Assembly (NCBI RefSeq): GCF_024198255.1 | Contig: NZ_JAJVKW010000003.1 | Span: 248,001 to 312,000 of the forward strand | DNA length: 64,000 bases | Origin: Myxococcus guangdongensis | GTDB lineage: Bacteria; Myxococcota; Myxococcia; Myxococcales; Myxococcaceae | Direction: 5' to 3' | Shown: positions 34,601-43,482 of the stretch, piece after piece | How the letters are laid out: every line of letters starts with the position of its first letter | Numbering within the stretch: the stretch's first letter is position 1 | Made by a program: the position numbers and the translations under genes | The notes under the pieces: generated by a model | Seen by the model: only the letters and a program-made list of their open reading frames with translations | Told to the model about the DNA's origin: nothing | The model's database searches: none

Positions 34601-35723
34601 GCGTCACCTTCACGCGGCCCGTGCCCGCGCTGGCCACGGTGAGCTTCACGTCCTTGCCCGCGGCAGTCACGTCCTCGCTCGCGCGCAGGACCACGCCCGT
34701 CTTCTTCACCTCCGGCAGCGGGAAGGTCTTCCGGATGCCTGAGGGCGCGTCGATGCGCAGCGCATAGCGCGCGCCCGCGCGAGGCGTCAGCTCGAAGCGG
34801 CCCCGGCCCTCGTGCTCGGAGCGCACGGTGGCGACGTCCTTGCCGGTCGACACGTCCACCACCGCGCCCGTCAGGTCCGCGGGCTTGCGCGCGGGCGTGC
34901 GCGCCTCGAAGTACACGCGCGACGTCAGGCCCGCCACCAGGTCGCCGCTCTCCGGGAAGAACGCCAGGTCCAGCGTCTGGAGGAGGATGGGAATCGTCTT
35001 CGCCGCGGTCTCCACCACGCCGCCGTCCTCGACGGTGAAGGACAGCGTGCCCTCGCCGCGCTCCATGCGCGCGGGCAACGCGAAGCGCACCAGGCAGTGG
35101 CCCTGGTCATCCACGGTGCAGGGGACCTGCGCGGCGCTGACGCCGTCCACCAGCGCGGCGGCGGTGACGCGGGCGCCCTTCGGGACACCGCCCTCGGCGC
35201 GCTTCACCTCGAGCGTCGCGGTGATGGTGTCGCCCGGGCCGTAGCCGTCACGGGCGAACTGGATGTGTGACTTGAGCCGGGGAGCGCGGTAGGCGCGCAC
35301 GTCGAACTTCCGCTCGGCGACGGGCGTGTCGAAGCCGGCGCTGCTCAACCGCGCCGTGTACTCGCCACCCGGTTGCTCGTGGGGGATGTCCCAGCCGATG
35401 CCCCAGGCCGAGTCGGCGCTGTAGTGGTACTGCTGGTAGACGACCTCGCCCCGGGGGCCTCGAATCTCCAGTTGGGAGCGCACCTGGCCCTGGTAGGGCT
35501 TGTGACTCAGGCTCTGCAGGAACAGCCCTCCGATGAAGACCTTCTCCCCCGGCCGATACAGGGGCTTGTCCGTGGTGATGTACGTGGAGGGACGGTCGCT
35601 GTCCGGGGCTGGGCTGGAGGGCTGCTGGGTGCCCGAGGCGTCCCCCGGTGACGGCAGCAACAGCGTGGCGAACAGCCCCAGGACGAGGAGTGCCCCGAGC
35701 GAGAGGGGGACAGGGAAGATCAT
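31668..35723 (-). CDS. Alpha-2-macroglobulin family protein
   Basis: A 1351-residue exported protein with an N-terminal hydrophobic segment (LGALLVLGLFATLLLP) and no lipobox. MG-type beta domains start at STYITTDKPLYRPGEKV; a Pro/Glu-rich linker around 600-640 (EAPPPAPVSPSV) probably marks the bait region; then the MG and thioester domain with C874-F-E-Q (P-S-G-C-F-E-Q-T), and a receptor-binding-like domain at the C-terminus. The Cys-Gln thioester is intact. Such proteins trap proteases by covalent capture. No pbpC partner is adjacent, unlike in many proteobacteria. Confidence 0.93.
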   Translation of the reverse strand: MIFPVPLSLGALLVLGLFATLLLPSPGDASGTQQPSSPAPDSDRPSTYITTDKPLYRPGEKVFIGGLFLQSLSHKPYQGQVRSQLEIRGPRGEVVYQQYHYSADSAWGIGWDIPHEQPGGEYTARLSSAGFDTPVAERKFDVRAYRAPRLKSHIQFARDGYGPGDTITATLEVKRAEGGVPKGARVTAAALVDGVSAAQVPCTVDDQGHCLVRFALPARMERGEGTLSFTVEDGGVVETAAKTIPILLQTLDLAFFPESGDLVAGLTSRVYFEARTPARKPADLTGAVVDVSTGKDVATVRSEHEGRGRFELTPRAGARYALRIDAPSGIRKTFPLPEVKKTGVVLRASEDVTAAGKDVKLTVASAGTGRVKVTLSQRDLRVSEQRVTGTNVTLDAGAADGVLVATAWAEDGRPLAERLVFRQPAKEVQVELTVHQTRPVPGDVVELTARTTRDGQPVTALVMLSVTDDSVLQLVEKREQAPRLPVMVLLEPEVRELADAQLYLDRKNPKSTLAVDLLLGTQGWRRFGFSDPLGVMQRDPEVGWRFIQLRVGERPRNIPADLLARRDEAREQQDRFTPVDPALAVPLAAPVEQGRPPVEAPPPAPVSPSVVEGKSSKSDAEDEYPVSGHELPTYHWVREYSHALRPGRKPDDRVDFSETLYWSPAVRTDAATGEAKVYFALSDAVTTFRAVAGAVGLDGALGAAELELESVRPFYAEPKLPLEVTSGDVVRLPVSLVNGTQSALKNASVQAEAQGDVTLAMARAVDLAAGARGRQLLSLTIGSQQSKPVDVKLVARAGDYSDTVTRTLAIQPLGFPGTVSHGGLLSANKPASHVITLPERLAPGSIRASIAVYPSPLANMTESLAQLIREPSGCFEQTSSTTYPMTMAQLYFQTHPGIHPALMSSAREMLERGYKRLVSFETKSHGFEWFGAAPGHEALTAYGLLHFTDMKQVMSVDARLVERTRAWLMNQRDGKGNFARGHRASHAWTENAETANAYIAWALLESAGTSRAAQAKELAREIASVKAAASASSNSYEVALAANVLSLAGDGASARALMARLAKLQEPSGKVTGGTQSIVGGWGASLDIETTAIAALAWLREPKAHLENVTSVLRYFAEVNKGGRYGSTQSTVLTLRAINAYDLAHAASLPSGQVRLYVDGRPVGEPVRFTSATREVLHLPDAGPLLGSGAHRVELRLEGPAEIPYTVEVSYHSLVPDSSKDTLVSLEVALAKKELTEGEPTEARVMVTNRTDQHLSTAVAIFGVPGGLEVRHDQLKELVKRKLVDAYEVRGRDVVLYWRGMEPRKHHDIPLSLIAAVPGTYTGAASRAYLYYGDEHKVWTSGVKVTIAPKS

Positions 35724-35993
35724 GTCGGCTCAGAACGGCTGACCACGAGGGAAGTTCTGGAGAAAGGGTGCCCCGTCTCCCGAGCGGGGACGATACCGAG
35801 GGGGCGCCGCGCGACGCCATGCGGGGCCTTGGGGACACCCCCGTGACGAGGCGCGTCCGGAATCGTCGGAACGACGTCCTTGTCCCCCGTGGACACCCGC
35901 CCGAGACTCGGCCTGCGGTGGTCGCGGCTCGCACGCTTTCGTGAGAGGGGGAGCGGCCAGCGGCCCGGGCATGTCCCGGCACAGGAGCAGGTG

Positions 35994-38420
35994 ATGTTGG
36001 ACACCCTCTGGCAGGACCTCCGTTACGGCGCGCGTGTGCTCGTCCGCAGCCCTGCTTTCACCCTCGCCATCTTGTTGACGCTGGCGCTGGGCATCGGCGC
36101 GAACACCGCCATCTTCAGCCTCATCCACGGCGTGCTGCTGCGGCCGTTGCCCTATGCGGACGGCGCGCGGCTGGTGCACCTGGAGCAGCCGGTGACCCGG
36201 GCGGGCGTCGAGAACACGGGCTTCTCGCCGGTGGAGCTGGCGGACTACCGGGCGCAGCTCACGCGCATCCAGGGGCTGGTGGAGTATCACTCGATGCCCT
36301 TCAGCATCGTGGGGCATGGCGAGCCGCGACGGGTGCAGACGGCGGTGGTGTCCGCGGGCTTCTTCGACACCCTGGGCGTGCGTCCGTTCCTGGGCCGCAC
36401 GTTCCTCCCCGAGGAGGAGGCGCCCGGCGCCGCCCCCGTGCTCATCCTGAGCCATGCGTATTGGAAGAACGTGCTGGGCGGAGACCCGGCCATGGTGGGG
36501 AAGACCTTCACCATGAACGGGCGCACGCACACGGTCGTCGGCGTGTTGCCTCCCGTGCCGCAGTACCCGGCGGAGAACGACGTGTACATGCCCATCTCCG
36601 CGTGTCCGTTCCGCTCGGGGGCGGACTGGGCACACGGGCGTGCCAGCCGTGGGCTCACCGTCCTCGGACGACTGGCGCCGGGGGTGTCGCTCGCGGAGGC
36701 GCGTGTCGAGCTGGCCACGGTGGCGACGCGGCTGCATGAGACGCATCCCGAGGCCTATCCCGCCGCGGAGGGGTTCTCCTCCACGGCGTCGAGCCTCCAG
36801 GACCGGCTGGTGGCGCGTGCGCGGCCCACGCTGTTGTTGTTGCTGGGCACCGCGCTCTTCCTGCTGCTCGTCGTCTGCGCGAACGTGGCGAACCTCACGC
36901 TGGCGCGGCTGGCGCGACGTGAGCAGGAGCTGGCGGTCCGCGCGGCGCTGGGCGCGGGACAGGGGCGGATTGCGAGGCAGTTGCTGACCGAGCACCTGTT
37001 GCTGTCGTTCGTGGGCGGGCTGCTCGGGCTCATGGTGGCGGCGGCGGGGATGGAGCTGCTGGTGGCGTTCGTCGCGCGCTACACGTCGCGCGCGGTGGAG
37101 GTGGAGGTCGGCCTGCCGATGCTGCTCATCAATCTCTGCCTGTCGCTGGGCACGGGGCTGGTGCTCTCGTTGCTGCCCGCGATGCCGACGCGCACGGTGC
37201 TCGGCTCGGCGGTCACCGGTGGCGCGGGGACGTCACGGGTGAGCCCGCGTCTGCGTGGGTTCTTCATCGTCTCGCAGGTGGCGCTCTCGTGCATCCTGTT
37301 GGTGGGCGCGGGGTTGATGTTGCGCAGCATGGCGCGGCTGCATCGCGTGGACCCGGGGTTCGACGCGGACAACGTGCTCACCGCGCGCGTGGACCTCGGG
37401 TGGGACCGTTATCGCGAGGACGACAAGGTCCGCGCCTTCGTCGAGGAGCTGTTGCCCCGGTTGGAGGCGATGCCGGGAGTGACCTCCGTCGGGCTCGCCA
37501 ATGCGCTGCCGCTCAGTGAGAACAGGCCCTGGACGACCACGTTGCAGGTGGACGGGCAGGAGCTCGTCCCGGGGCAGGTGCGTCCCCAGGCGGACCTGCG
37601 CAGCGCGACGGGCGGCTACTTCCGGGCGCTCGGGGTGCCGTTGCTGAAGGGGCGGCTGTTCGAGCCCGGGGACCGTCCCGGGACGGAGCCGGTGGTGGTG
37701 GTGAACCAGGCGTTCGTGCGCGCGCATCTCGGCGGTGGGGAGGGCGTGGGGCGGCGCATCTCGTTCGATGGCGGGAGCCACTGGGTCACGGTGGTGGGCG
37801 TGGTGGGCGATGTGCGGGAGCGCGGGCTCGGGGATGAGCCGCCGCGCGAGGTGTATCTCCCGTTCTCGCTGCAGCCGTTGAGGGATTTGAGGTTGCTCGT
37901 CCGCACGCAGGGGCCGCCGATGGTGCTCGCGGAGCGCGTGCGTGCGCTCGTGCATGAGCTGGACGCGGTGCAGCCCGTGACGGACGTGCACCCGCTGTCG
38001 AACGTGCGCAACGAGTCGCTCGCCGCGCCGCGCTTGATGACGATGCTCCTGGGCTTCTTCGCGGTGCTGGCGCTGGTGCTGACGTGCACGGGCCTGTCCG
38101 GCGTGGTGGCGTTCTCGGTCAGCCAGCGGGTGCGGGAGATGGGCATCCGTCTGGCGCTCGGCGCCACGCCCGCGGGTGTGCTCGCGCTGGTGTTGCGGCA
38201 GGGCATGCACCTGGTGCTGGTGGGGCTCGCGGTGGGGACGGCGGGGGCGCTCGGCCTGTCCTCGTTGATGGAGGGGCTGCTGTTCGGCGTGGAGCCCACG
38301 GACCCGGTGACGCTGCTGGGCGTGCTGGTGTTGCTGGGGGGCACGGGAGTGGTCGCCTGCCTGCTGCCCGCGCTGCAGGCCTCGCGTGTGGACCCGGCCA
38401 TCTCGTTGCGCGGGGCGTGA
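35994..38420 (+). CDS. ADOP-type ABC permease (MacB/FtsX-like, duplicated)
   Basis: An 808-residue permease. It begins [20 protein letters not shown] and G-I-G-A-N-T-A-I-F, the typical opening of acidobacterial duplicated orphan permeases, with AGGAGCAGG before ATG 35994. MacB periplasmic core and FtsX domains occur twice (F-L-G-R-T-F, then three helices near 280-400; second F-x-P-G-D and helices from about 680). No ATPase gene is next to it, consistent with the orphan label; partner ATPase must be elsewhere. Probably an efflux or lipoprotein-extraction type membrane machine; substrate unknown. Confidence 0.9.
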   Translation: MLDTLWQDLRYGARVLVRSPAFTLAILLTLALGIGANTAIFSLIHGVLLRPLPYADGARLVHLEQPVTRAGVENTGFSPVELADYRAQLTRIQGLVEYHSMPFSIVGHGEPRRVQTAVVSAGFFDTLGVRPFLGRTFLPEEEAPGAAPVLILSHAYWKNVLGGDPAMVGKTFTMNGRTHTVVGVLPPVPQYPAENDVYMPISACPFRSGADWAHGRASRGLTVLGRLAPGVSLAEARVELATVATRLHETHPEAYPAAEGFSSTASSLQDRLVARARPTLLLLLGTALFLLLVVCANVANLTLARLARREQELAVRAALGAGQGRIARQLLTEHLLLSFVGGLLGLMVAAAGMELLVAFVARYTSRAVEVEVGLPMLLINLCLSLGTGLVLSLLPAMPTRTVLGSAVTGGAGTSRVSPRLRGFFIVSQVALSCILLVGAGLMLRSMARLHRVDPGFDADNVLTARVDLGWDRYREDDKVRAFVEELLPRLEAMPGVTSVGLANALPLSENRPWTTTLQVDGQELVPGQVRPQADLRSATGGYFRALGVPLLKGRLFEPGDRPGTEPVVVVNQAFVRAHLGGGEGVGRRISFDGGSHWVTVVGVVGDVRERGLGDEPPREVYLPFSLQPLRDLRLLVRTQGPPMVLAERVRALVHELDAVQPVTDVHPLSNVRNESLAAPRLMTMLLGFFAVLALVLTCTGLSGVVAFSVSQRVREMGIRLALGATPAGVLALVLRQGMHLVLVGLAVGTAGALGLSSLMEGLLFGVEPTDPVTLLGVLVLLGGTGVVACLLPALQASRVDPAISLRGA

Positions 38421-38609
38421 CGGTTCCTGCTCCTCGCGTGGCAGGGCCATGCGAGGGGCGTGAAATCCCTCGCCGTGAGGTCGGCACGGCGAGCCCCTGC
38501 TCGCGTCGTGGGGCTCGACGGCTGGGAGGTGTGACCTCCCTCGTTGCGATGCCTCGCGAAGCGCCCGTGCTCCCGAGGCGGGGCTAACATGCCCCGGCGT
38601 GAGGTGCGG

Positions 38610-39644
38610 ATGACGGCGACACGGAAGCGGGTGGGCATTCTCGGCTACGAGGGCGTGGAGAGCCTGGACCTCGTCGGGCCGCTGGAGGCCTTCGCGAAGG
38701 TCCAGTCGGACGGACACCGCAGCTACGAGGTGCTGGTGGTGGGGCTGCACCCGGGAGAGTTCCGCTCCGAGTCGGGCGTCGTCTTCAAGCCGCACCTCGT
38801 GCTGGAGGACGCGAGCGGATTGGACACGCTCGTCATCCCCGGCGGCGCGGGCCTGCGGACCCCGGAGACCCACGCGCGGGTGACGCGCTGGCTCCGCGCG
38901 CATGGGCCCAAGCTCCGTCGCGTCGTCTCCGTCTGCACGGGCATCTATGCGCTCGCGGCGTCGGGGCTGCTCGATGGGCGACGCGCCACCACGCATTGGC
39001 AGTTCGCGAGGGACGTGGCCGAGCGCTTCCCGAAGGTCCGCATCGAGGCGGACGCGCTGTTCATCAAGGACGGCTCCTTCTACACGTCCGCGGGAATCAC
39101 CGCCGGCATCGACCTGGCGCTCGCGCTCATCGAGGAGGACCACGGCCCACGCTCGGCGCTCACCGTCGCGCGGGAGCTGGTGATGTATCTCAAGCGCCCC
39201 GGAGGTCAGGCCCAGTACTCCGAGCCGCTGCGCTTCCAGGAGGAGAGCGGCGGACGCTTCGGTGACCTGCCGAGCTGGATGCTGGTCAACCTCGCGAAGG
39301 ACCTCTCCGTCGAGGCACTGGCTCAACGCGTCTCCCTCAGCCCGCGACACTTCGCGCGTCAGTTCCGCTCCGTCTTCGGCCAGACGCCGGCCGCGTACGT
39401 GGAGCAGCTCCGACTGGAGGAGGCGCGGAGCCGGCTGGTGGAGGGCCACGGCGGCATCGAGCAGGTGGCGCTCGCCGTCGGTTTCCAGAGCGCCGACGTC
39501 TTCCGCAGGGCCTTCGAGCGTCGCTTCGGCGTGGCCCCGAGTCTGTATCGCGAGGGTTTCCGCGCCCACGCGTCGGGGCCCAGGGGCGCACCACGGCCTG
39601 GCGGCTCCAGGCGCATGGGGACTCGGGCACGGGCCGCGCGCTGA
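38610..39644 (+). CDS. GlxA-type AraC family regulator (DJ-1/PfpI plus HTH)
   Basis: A 344-residue regulator. The N-terminal DJ-1/PfpI-like domain covers residues about 5-190 (V-G-I-L-G-Y-E-G-V-E-S-L-D, V-I-P-G-G-A-G, V-C-T-G-I-Y-A-L-A) and probably senses a ligand. The C-terminal AraC double helix-turn-helix runs from about 225 (LSVEALAQRVSLSPRHFARQF, G-F-Q-S-A-D-V-F-R-R-A-F). ATG 38610 has GAGG at a good distance; ATG 38589 is an alternative. It may activate nearby genes, but no clear target is evident. Confidence 0.9.
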   Translation: MTATRKRVGILGYEGVESLDLVGPLEAFAKVQSDGHRSYEVLVVGLHPGEFRSESGVVFKPHLVLEDASGLDTLVIPGGAGLRTPETHARVTRWLRAHGPKLRRVVSVCTGIYALAASGLLDGRRATTHWQFARDVAERFPKVRIEADALFIKDGSFYTSAGITAGIDLALALIEEDHGPRSALTVARELVMYLKRPGGQAQYSEPLRFQEESGGRFGDLPSWMLVNLAKDLSVEALAQRVSLSPRHFARQFRSVFGQTPAAYVEQLRLEEARSRLVEGHGGIEQVALAVGFQSADVFRRAFERRFGVAPSLYREGFRAHASGPRGAPRPGGSRRMGTRARAAR

Positions 39645-39819
39645 GGCCGCCGGGTCGGGACTCGGCGTGTCGCCAGCGGGGCACGCCGGGCGGGTGGCGA
39701 GGACCCGGGGCTTCAAGGGAAGCTGCCCGCCGTGTGGGAGGGAGAGGGGCCGTGGCCTGGAATGGGAGCGGCCGAGCCGTGTTGGAGGCCCGCCGCATCC
39801 CCACCAGGAGACGAGGACC

Positions 39820-41910
39820 ATGGGCAGGTTGTTTGTCGCGCCGCTGCTGACCGGGCTGTTGACTGCTTCGCCGGCGATGGCCGAGGAGGACCCCTTCCTG
39901 TGGCTGGAGGAGGTGCAGGGACAGCGCGCGCTGGAGTGGGTGCGCGCGCAGAACGCGAAGACGGAAGCCGTGCTGGAGAAGGACCCGCGCTTCGAGCCCT
40001 TCCAGGCCGAGGCGCTGCGCATCTTCACCGCCACGGACCGCATCCCCGCTCCCTCGTTCCGCGCGGGCGGCGTGGACACCTTCTGGCAGGACGCGACGAA
40101 CCCTCGCGGCCAGTGGCGTCACACCACCACGGAGGGCTACGCGAGCCCCACCATCCCCTGGCAGACGGTGCTGGACGTGGACGTGCTGGCGAAGACGGAG
40201 GGCGCCAACTGGATCTGGAAGGGCAAGGAGTGCCTGCCCCCCGCGGACCAGCGCTGCATCGTGCGGCTGTCCAATGGCGGCAAGGACGCGGTGGAGGCGC
40301 GCGAGTTCGACGCGAGCACGAAGCAGTTCGTCGACAACGGCTTCAAGCTCGCCGAGGGCAAGCAGTCCGTGGACTGGCTGGACACGGACACGCTGCTCGT
40401 GGGGCGCGACTGGGGCGGTGACACGCTCACCGAGTCCGGTTACCCGTTCGTGCTCAAGCGCTGGAAGCGCGGCACGCCGGTGGAGCAGGCGACGGAGGTG
40501 TTCCGCGGCGAGCGCACGGACGTGTCCGCGTCGCCCATCATCCTTCGCGACGAGGAGGGCGCGCTCCAGGCGGTGTTCGTCAACCGCGGGGTGACGTTCT
40601 ACGAGTCGGAGCTGTACCTCCTGGGCGACGCGGCGCCCGTGCGGCTGCCGTTCCCCCGGAAGGTGTCATTCCAGGCCTTCCTCCAGGGACAGGTGGTCTT
40701 CACCATCGAGGAGGACTGGGGCGGCTTCAAGCAGGGCGCGCTCCTGGCCTATCCGCTGGCTGCGCTGAAGGCGGACCCTGCGAAGGCGAAGCCCACGCTG
40801 GTCCTCCAGCCCGGTCCCCGGCAGGGCATCGAGCGCGTCGCGGCCACGCGCAACCTGCTGCTCGTCAACGTGTACGAGGACGTGAAGGGCGCGCTGGACG
40901 TCTACACGCCGGGCAAGAAGCGCTGGACGCGCAAGCGGCTGGCGATGCCGAAGAATGCGTCGGTGGAGATTGTCGACACGTCCTCCGCGCATGACCAGGT
41001 GTTCGCGGGCGCGGAGGGCTTCCTGGAGCCGGGGTCGCTGTGGCTCGGCGACGCGGCGGCGGGGAAGGTGAAGCGCATCAAGTCACTGCCCGCGCGCTTC
41101 GATGCGTCCAAGCACCGCGTGGAGCAGTTCTGGGTGAAGTCGAAGGACGGGACGAAGGTGCCGTACTTCCTGGTGCGTCCGGTGAAGGCGAAGGTGGCCG
41201 GTGCCACGCCGACGGTGGTGTACGGCTACGGCGGCTTCCAGGTGTCCAAGCCGCCCGTCTACCTGCCGGAGATGGGCAAGCTGTGGCTGGAGCGGGGCGG
41301 CGCGTATGTCGTCGCCAACATCCGGGGTGGCGGTGAGTTCGGTCCGAGCTGGCACCAGGCCGCCCTGCGCGAGAAGCGTCAGCGCGCGTTCGATGACTTC
41401 GCCGCGGTCCTGGAGGACCTGGCGCGCCGCAAGGTGACGTCGCCGGAGCACATCGGCATCTACGGGCGCTCGAATGGTGGCGTGCTCACCAGCGTGGTGA
41501 TGACGCAGCGGCCGGAGCTGCTCAACGCGGCGGTCATCGAGAGCCCGCTCATCGACATGATGCGCTACCCGAAGCTGCCCGCGGGCGCGTCCTGGGTGGG
41601 CGAGTTCGGTGACCCGGCGGTGCCCGAGGACGCGGCGTTCATCTCGAAGTACTCCGCCTACCAGAACCTCAAGCCGGGGGTGCGCTACCCCAAGCCGTAC
41701 ATCACCACGAACACGAAGGACGACCGCGTGCACCCGGGACACGCGCGCAAGTTCGCCGCGAAGCTGGAGTCGATGGGGCTGCCGTATCTCTATTACGAGA
41801 ACACGGACGGCGGGCACAGCAACGACTCCGACCCGATGCTCAATGCGCGTCGGTGGGCGCTGCACTACGTGTACCTGTCGCAGCAGCTGATGGACGCGAC
41901 GGCGCCCTAG
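39820..41910 (+). CDS. Secreted prolyl oligopeptidase family (S9) protease
   Basis: A 696-residue serine peptidase with a signal peptide (LLTGLLTASPAMAEED). The N-terminal segment forms the propeller; the catalytic domain has G-R-S551-N-G-G, Asp in K-D-D-R-V-H-P-G-H and His in G-G-H-S-N-D. Prolyl oligopeptidases cut after proline in short peptides. AGGAG plus ACGAGG precede ATG 39820. Its stop overlaps the end of the convergent ABC permease by four bases. Confidence 0.94.
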   Translation: MGRLFVAPLLTGLLTASPAMAEEDPFLWLEEVQGQRALEWVRAQNAKTEAVLEKDPRFEPFQAEALRIFTATDRIPAPSFRAGGVDTFWQDATNPRGQWRHTTTEGYASPTIPWQTVLDVDVLAKTEGANWIWKGKECLPPADQRCIVRLSNGGKDAVEAREFDASTKQFVDNGFKLAEGKQSVDWLDTDTLLVGRDWGGDTLTESGYPFVLKRWKRGTPVEQATEVFRGERTDVSASPIILRDEEGALQAVFVNRGVTFYESELYLLGDAAPVRLPFPRKVSFQAFLQGQVVFTIEEDWGGFKQGALLAYPLAALKADPAKAKPTLVLQPGPRQGIERVAATRNLLLVNVYEDVKGALDVYTPGKKRWTRKRLAMPKNASVEIVDTSSAHDQVFAGAEGFLEPGSLWLGDAAAGKVKRIKSLPARFDASKHRVEQFWVKSKDGTKVPYFLVRPVKAKVAGATPTVVYGYGGFQVSKPPVYLPEMGKLWLERGGAYVVANIRGGGEFGPSWHQAALREKRQRAFDDFAAVLEDLARRKVTSPEHIGIYGRSNGGVLTSVVMTQRPELLNAAVIESPLIDMMRYPKLPAGASWVGEFGDPAVPEDAAFISKYSAYQNLKPGVRYPKPYITTNTKDDRVHPGHARKFAAKLESMGLPYLYYENTDGGHSNDSDPMLNARRWALHYVYLSQQLMDATAP

Positions 41911-42713
41911 CTGACGCTCTCCGCGCTGTAGCGGGCGATCAGGCCCGTGCGCACGGCGTGGCGGAAGACGCGGGTGAAGAAGAAGGCGGCCAGCAGGATG
42001 TAGAGGATGGCGAGGCCGCCTCCCAGCGCCACCGTGGACCAGGACACCGAGCCACCGGCGACGATGGCTCGCATGCCCTCGAACACGTACGAGGGCGGCA
42101 GCATCCGGCTGATGCCCTGCATCCACGAGGGCAAGGTGGACAGCGGGTAGAAGACGCCGACGAACGGGGACAGGAGCGCGGGGATGGGCCAGATGAACCA
42201 CTCCGCGGACGGCCCCAGCCGCAGCACCACCGCCGTGCCGATGATGCCCAGCGCGATGCCGAAGAGGAACAGCACGAGCAGGAACGGCACCAGCATGGCG
42301 CCATAGACGAGCATCGACAGGCCGAACACCGTGCCCGCGACGACGAGCATGACGACCAGGCCCACCGAGCTGGTCGCGATGCTGGAGAGCACCAGCCCCA
42401 GCACGTACTCGCTGATGGACATGGGGGTGGCGAAGACGTTGAGGAAGTTGCGCGACCAGACGTCCTCGAAGAAGGCCATCGTCACGCCCTGCATGACGCG
42501 GGTGAGGAAGTCCCACAGGAGCACCGCGCCCAGCAGCGCGGGCACCAGGTCCATGCCGGGCTCGTGGGTGATGGTGCCCAGGTAGCGGGTGATGAACCCC
42601 CACAGGACGATGTCGATGGCCACCCACGCGAAGAGGGGGAAGACGCGCGAGGGGCTGCCCTTGAGCAGGTAGAACTGGCGCAGGACGACGGCGGCGGCGC
42701 GGGACAGTCGCAT
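41907..42713 (-). CDS. ABC-2 type transporter permease
   Basis: A 268-residue inner-membrane protein with about six transmembrane helices, including VGLVVMLVVAGTVFGLSM and LAILYILLAAFFFTRVF, in the ABC-2 membrane layout. It follows its ATPase gene by four bases and completes an exporter. The order of genes on the minus strand is macro domain, YdeI, ATPase, permease, so this is the last gene of a likely operon. Substrate unknown. Confidence 0.92.
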   Translation of the reverse strand: MRLSRAAAVVLRQFYLLKGSPSRVFPLFAWVAIDIVLWGFITRYLGTITHEPGMDLVPALLGAVLLWDFLTRVMQGVTMAFFEDVWSRNFLNVFATPMSISEYVLGLVLSSIATSSVGLVVMLVVAGTVFGLSMLVYGAMLVPFLLVLFLFGIALGIIGTAVVLRLGPSAEWFIWPIPALLSPFVGVFYPLSTLPSWMQGISRMLPPSYVFEGMRAIVAGGSVSWSTVALGGGLAILYILLAAFFFTRVFRHAVRTGLIARYSAESVS

Positions 42714-42717
42714 GGCT

Positions 42718-43482
42718 TCAGTGATTCCCCAGCGCGAGCGGCTCGCGGGCGACGGTGATGAACAGCTCCTCGAGCGAGGCCTTGCCGTGCTCCTTCGGCA
42801 GCTCGCGCGGGTCTCCCTGGAGCAGCACCTTGCCGCGCGACATGAAGAGGACGCGGTGACAGACCTCCTCGACCTCGTACATGTTGTGGGACGTCCACAG
42901 CACGCCGCCGGTGCCCTGGGCGGCGAAGTCGCGGATGCGGGCGCGGATGTCCTTCGCGGTGGCCGGGTCGAGCGACGCGGTGGGCTCGTCGAGCAGGAGC
43001 AGCTGCGGCTGGTTGAGCATGGCCTTGGCGAGCGCCACGCGGGTCTGCTCGCCGGAGGAGAGCACGCCGCTCTTGGTGTCGCGGAAGCGCACGAGGTCGA
43101 ACTCGTTGAGCAGGGTCTCGATGCGCTCGGAGATGTGCTTCACGCCGTAGATGAGGCCGAAGTAGCGCAGGTTCTGGACGACGGTGAGGTTGCCGGGCAG
43201 GGGCGCGTAGACGGCGGCGAAGTTGGTGCGCTCCAGGGCCTGGGAGCGGTGCTTCGCCAGGTCCACGCCCTGGATGTGGATGGAGCCGGAGGTGGGCTCG
43301 AGCACGCCGAGCACCATGTTGATGGTGGTGGTTTTACCGGCGCCGTTGGGGCCGAGCAGCCCGACGATTTCGTTGCGGCCCACCTCGAAGGAGATGCCGT
43401 CCACGGCGACGGTGCCCGCGTAGGTCTTGCACAGCTCGCGCACGGCGAGCACGGAGGGGGTGCTGGGAGGAGAGGCGGGCAT
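42718..43482 (-). CDS. ABC transporter ATP-binding protein
   Basis: A 254-residue ATPase with Walker A L-L-G-P-N-G-A-G-K-T-T, signature L-S-S-G-E, Walker B L-L-L-L-D-E-P-T-A-S-L-D-P and switch His in T-S-H-N-M. The start at 43482 shares its A with the TGA stop of the YdeI-like gene upstream (TGATG), indicating coupled translation. Works with the permease encoded immediately downstream. Confidence 0.95.
   Translation of the reverse strand: MPASPPSTPSVLAVRELCKTYAGTVAVDGISFEVGRNEIVGLLGPNGAGKTTTINMVLGVLEPTSGSIHIQGVDLAKHRSQALERTNFAAVYAPLPGNLTVVQNLRYFGLIYGVKHISERIETLLNEFDLVRFRDTKSGVLSSGEQTRVALAKAMLNQPQLLLLDEPTASLDPATAKDIRARIRDFAAQGTGGVLWTSHNMYEVEEVCHRVLFMSRGKVLLQGDPRELPKEHGKASLEELFITVAREPLALGNH

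Noticed and set aside
37233-40079. A minus-strand frame of about 950 codons opposite the ADOP permease and the GlxA regulator.
   Set aside because: No motif or signal; plus-strand genes have all the conserved features.
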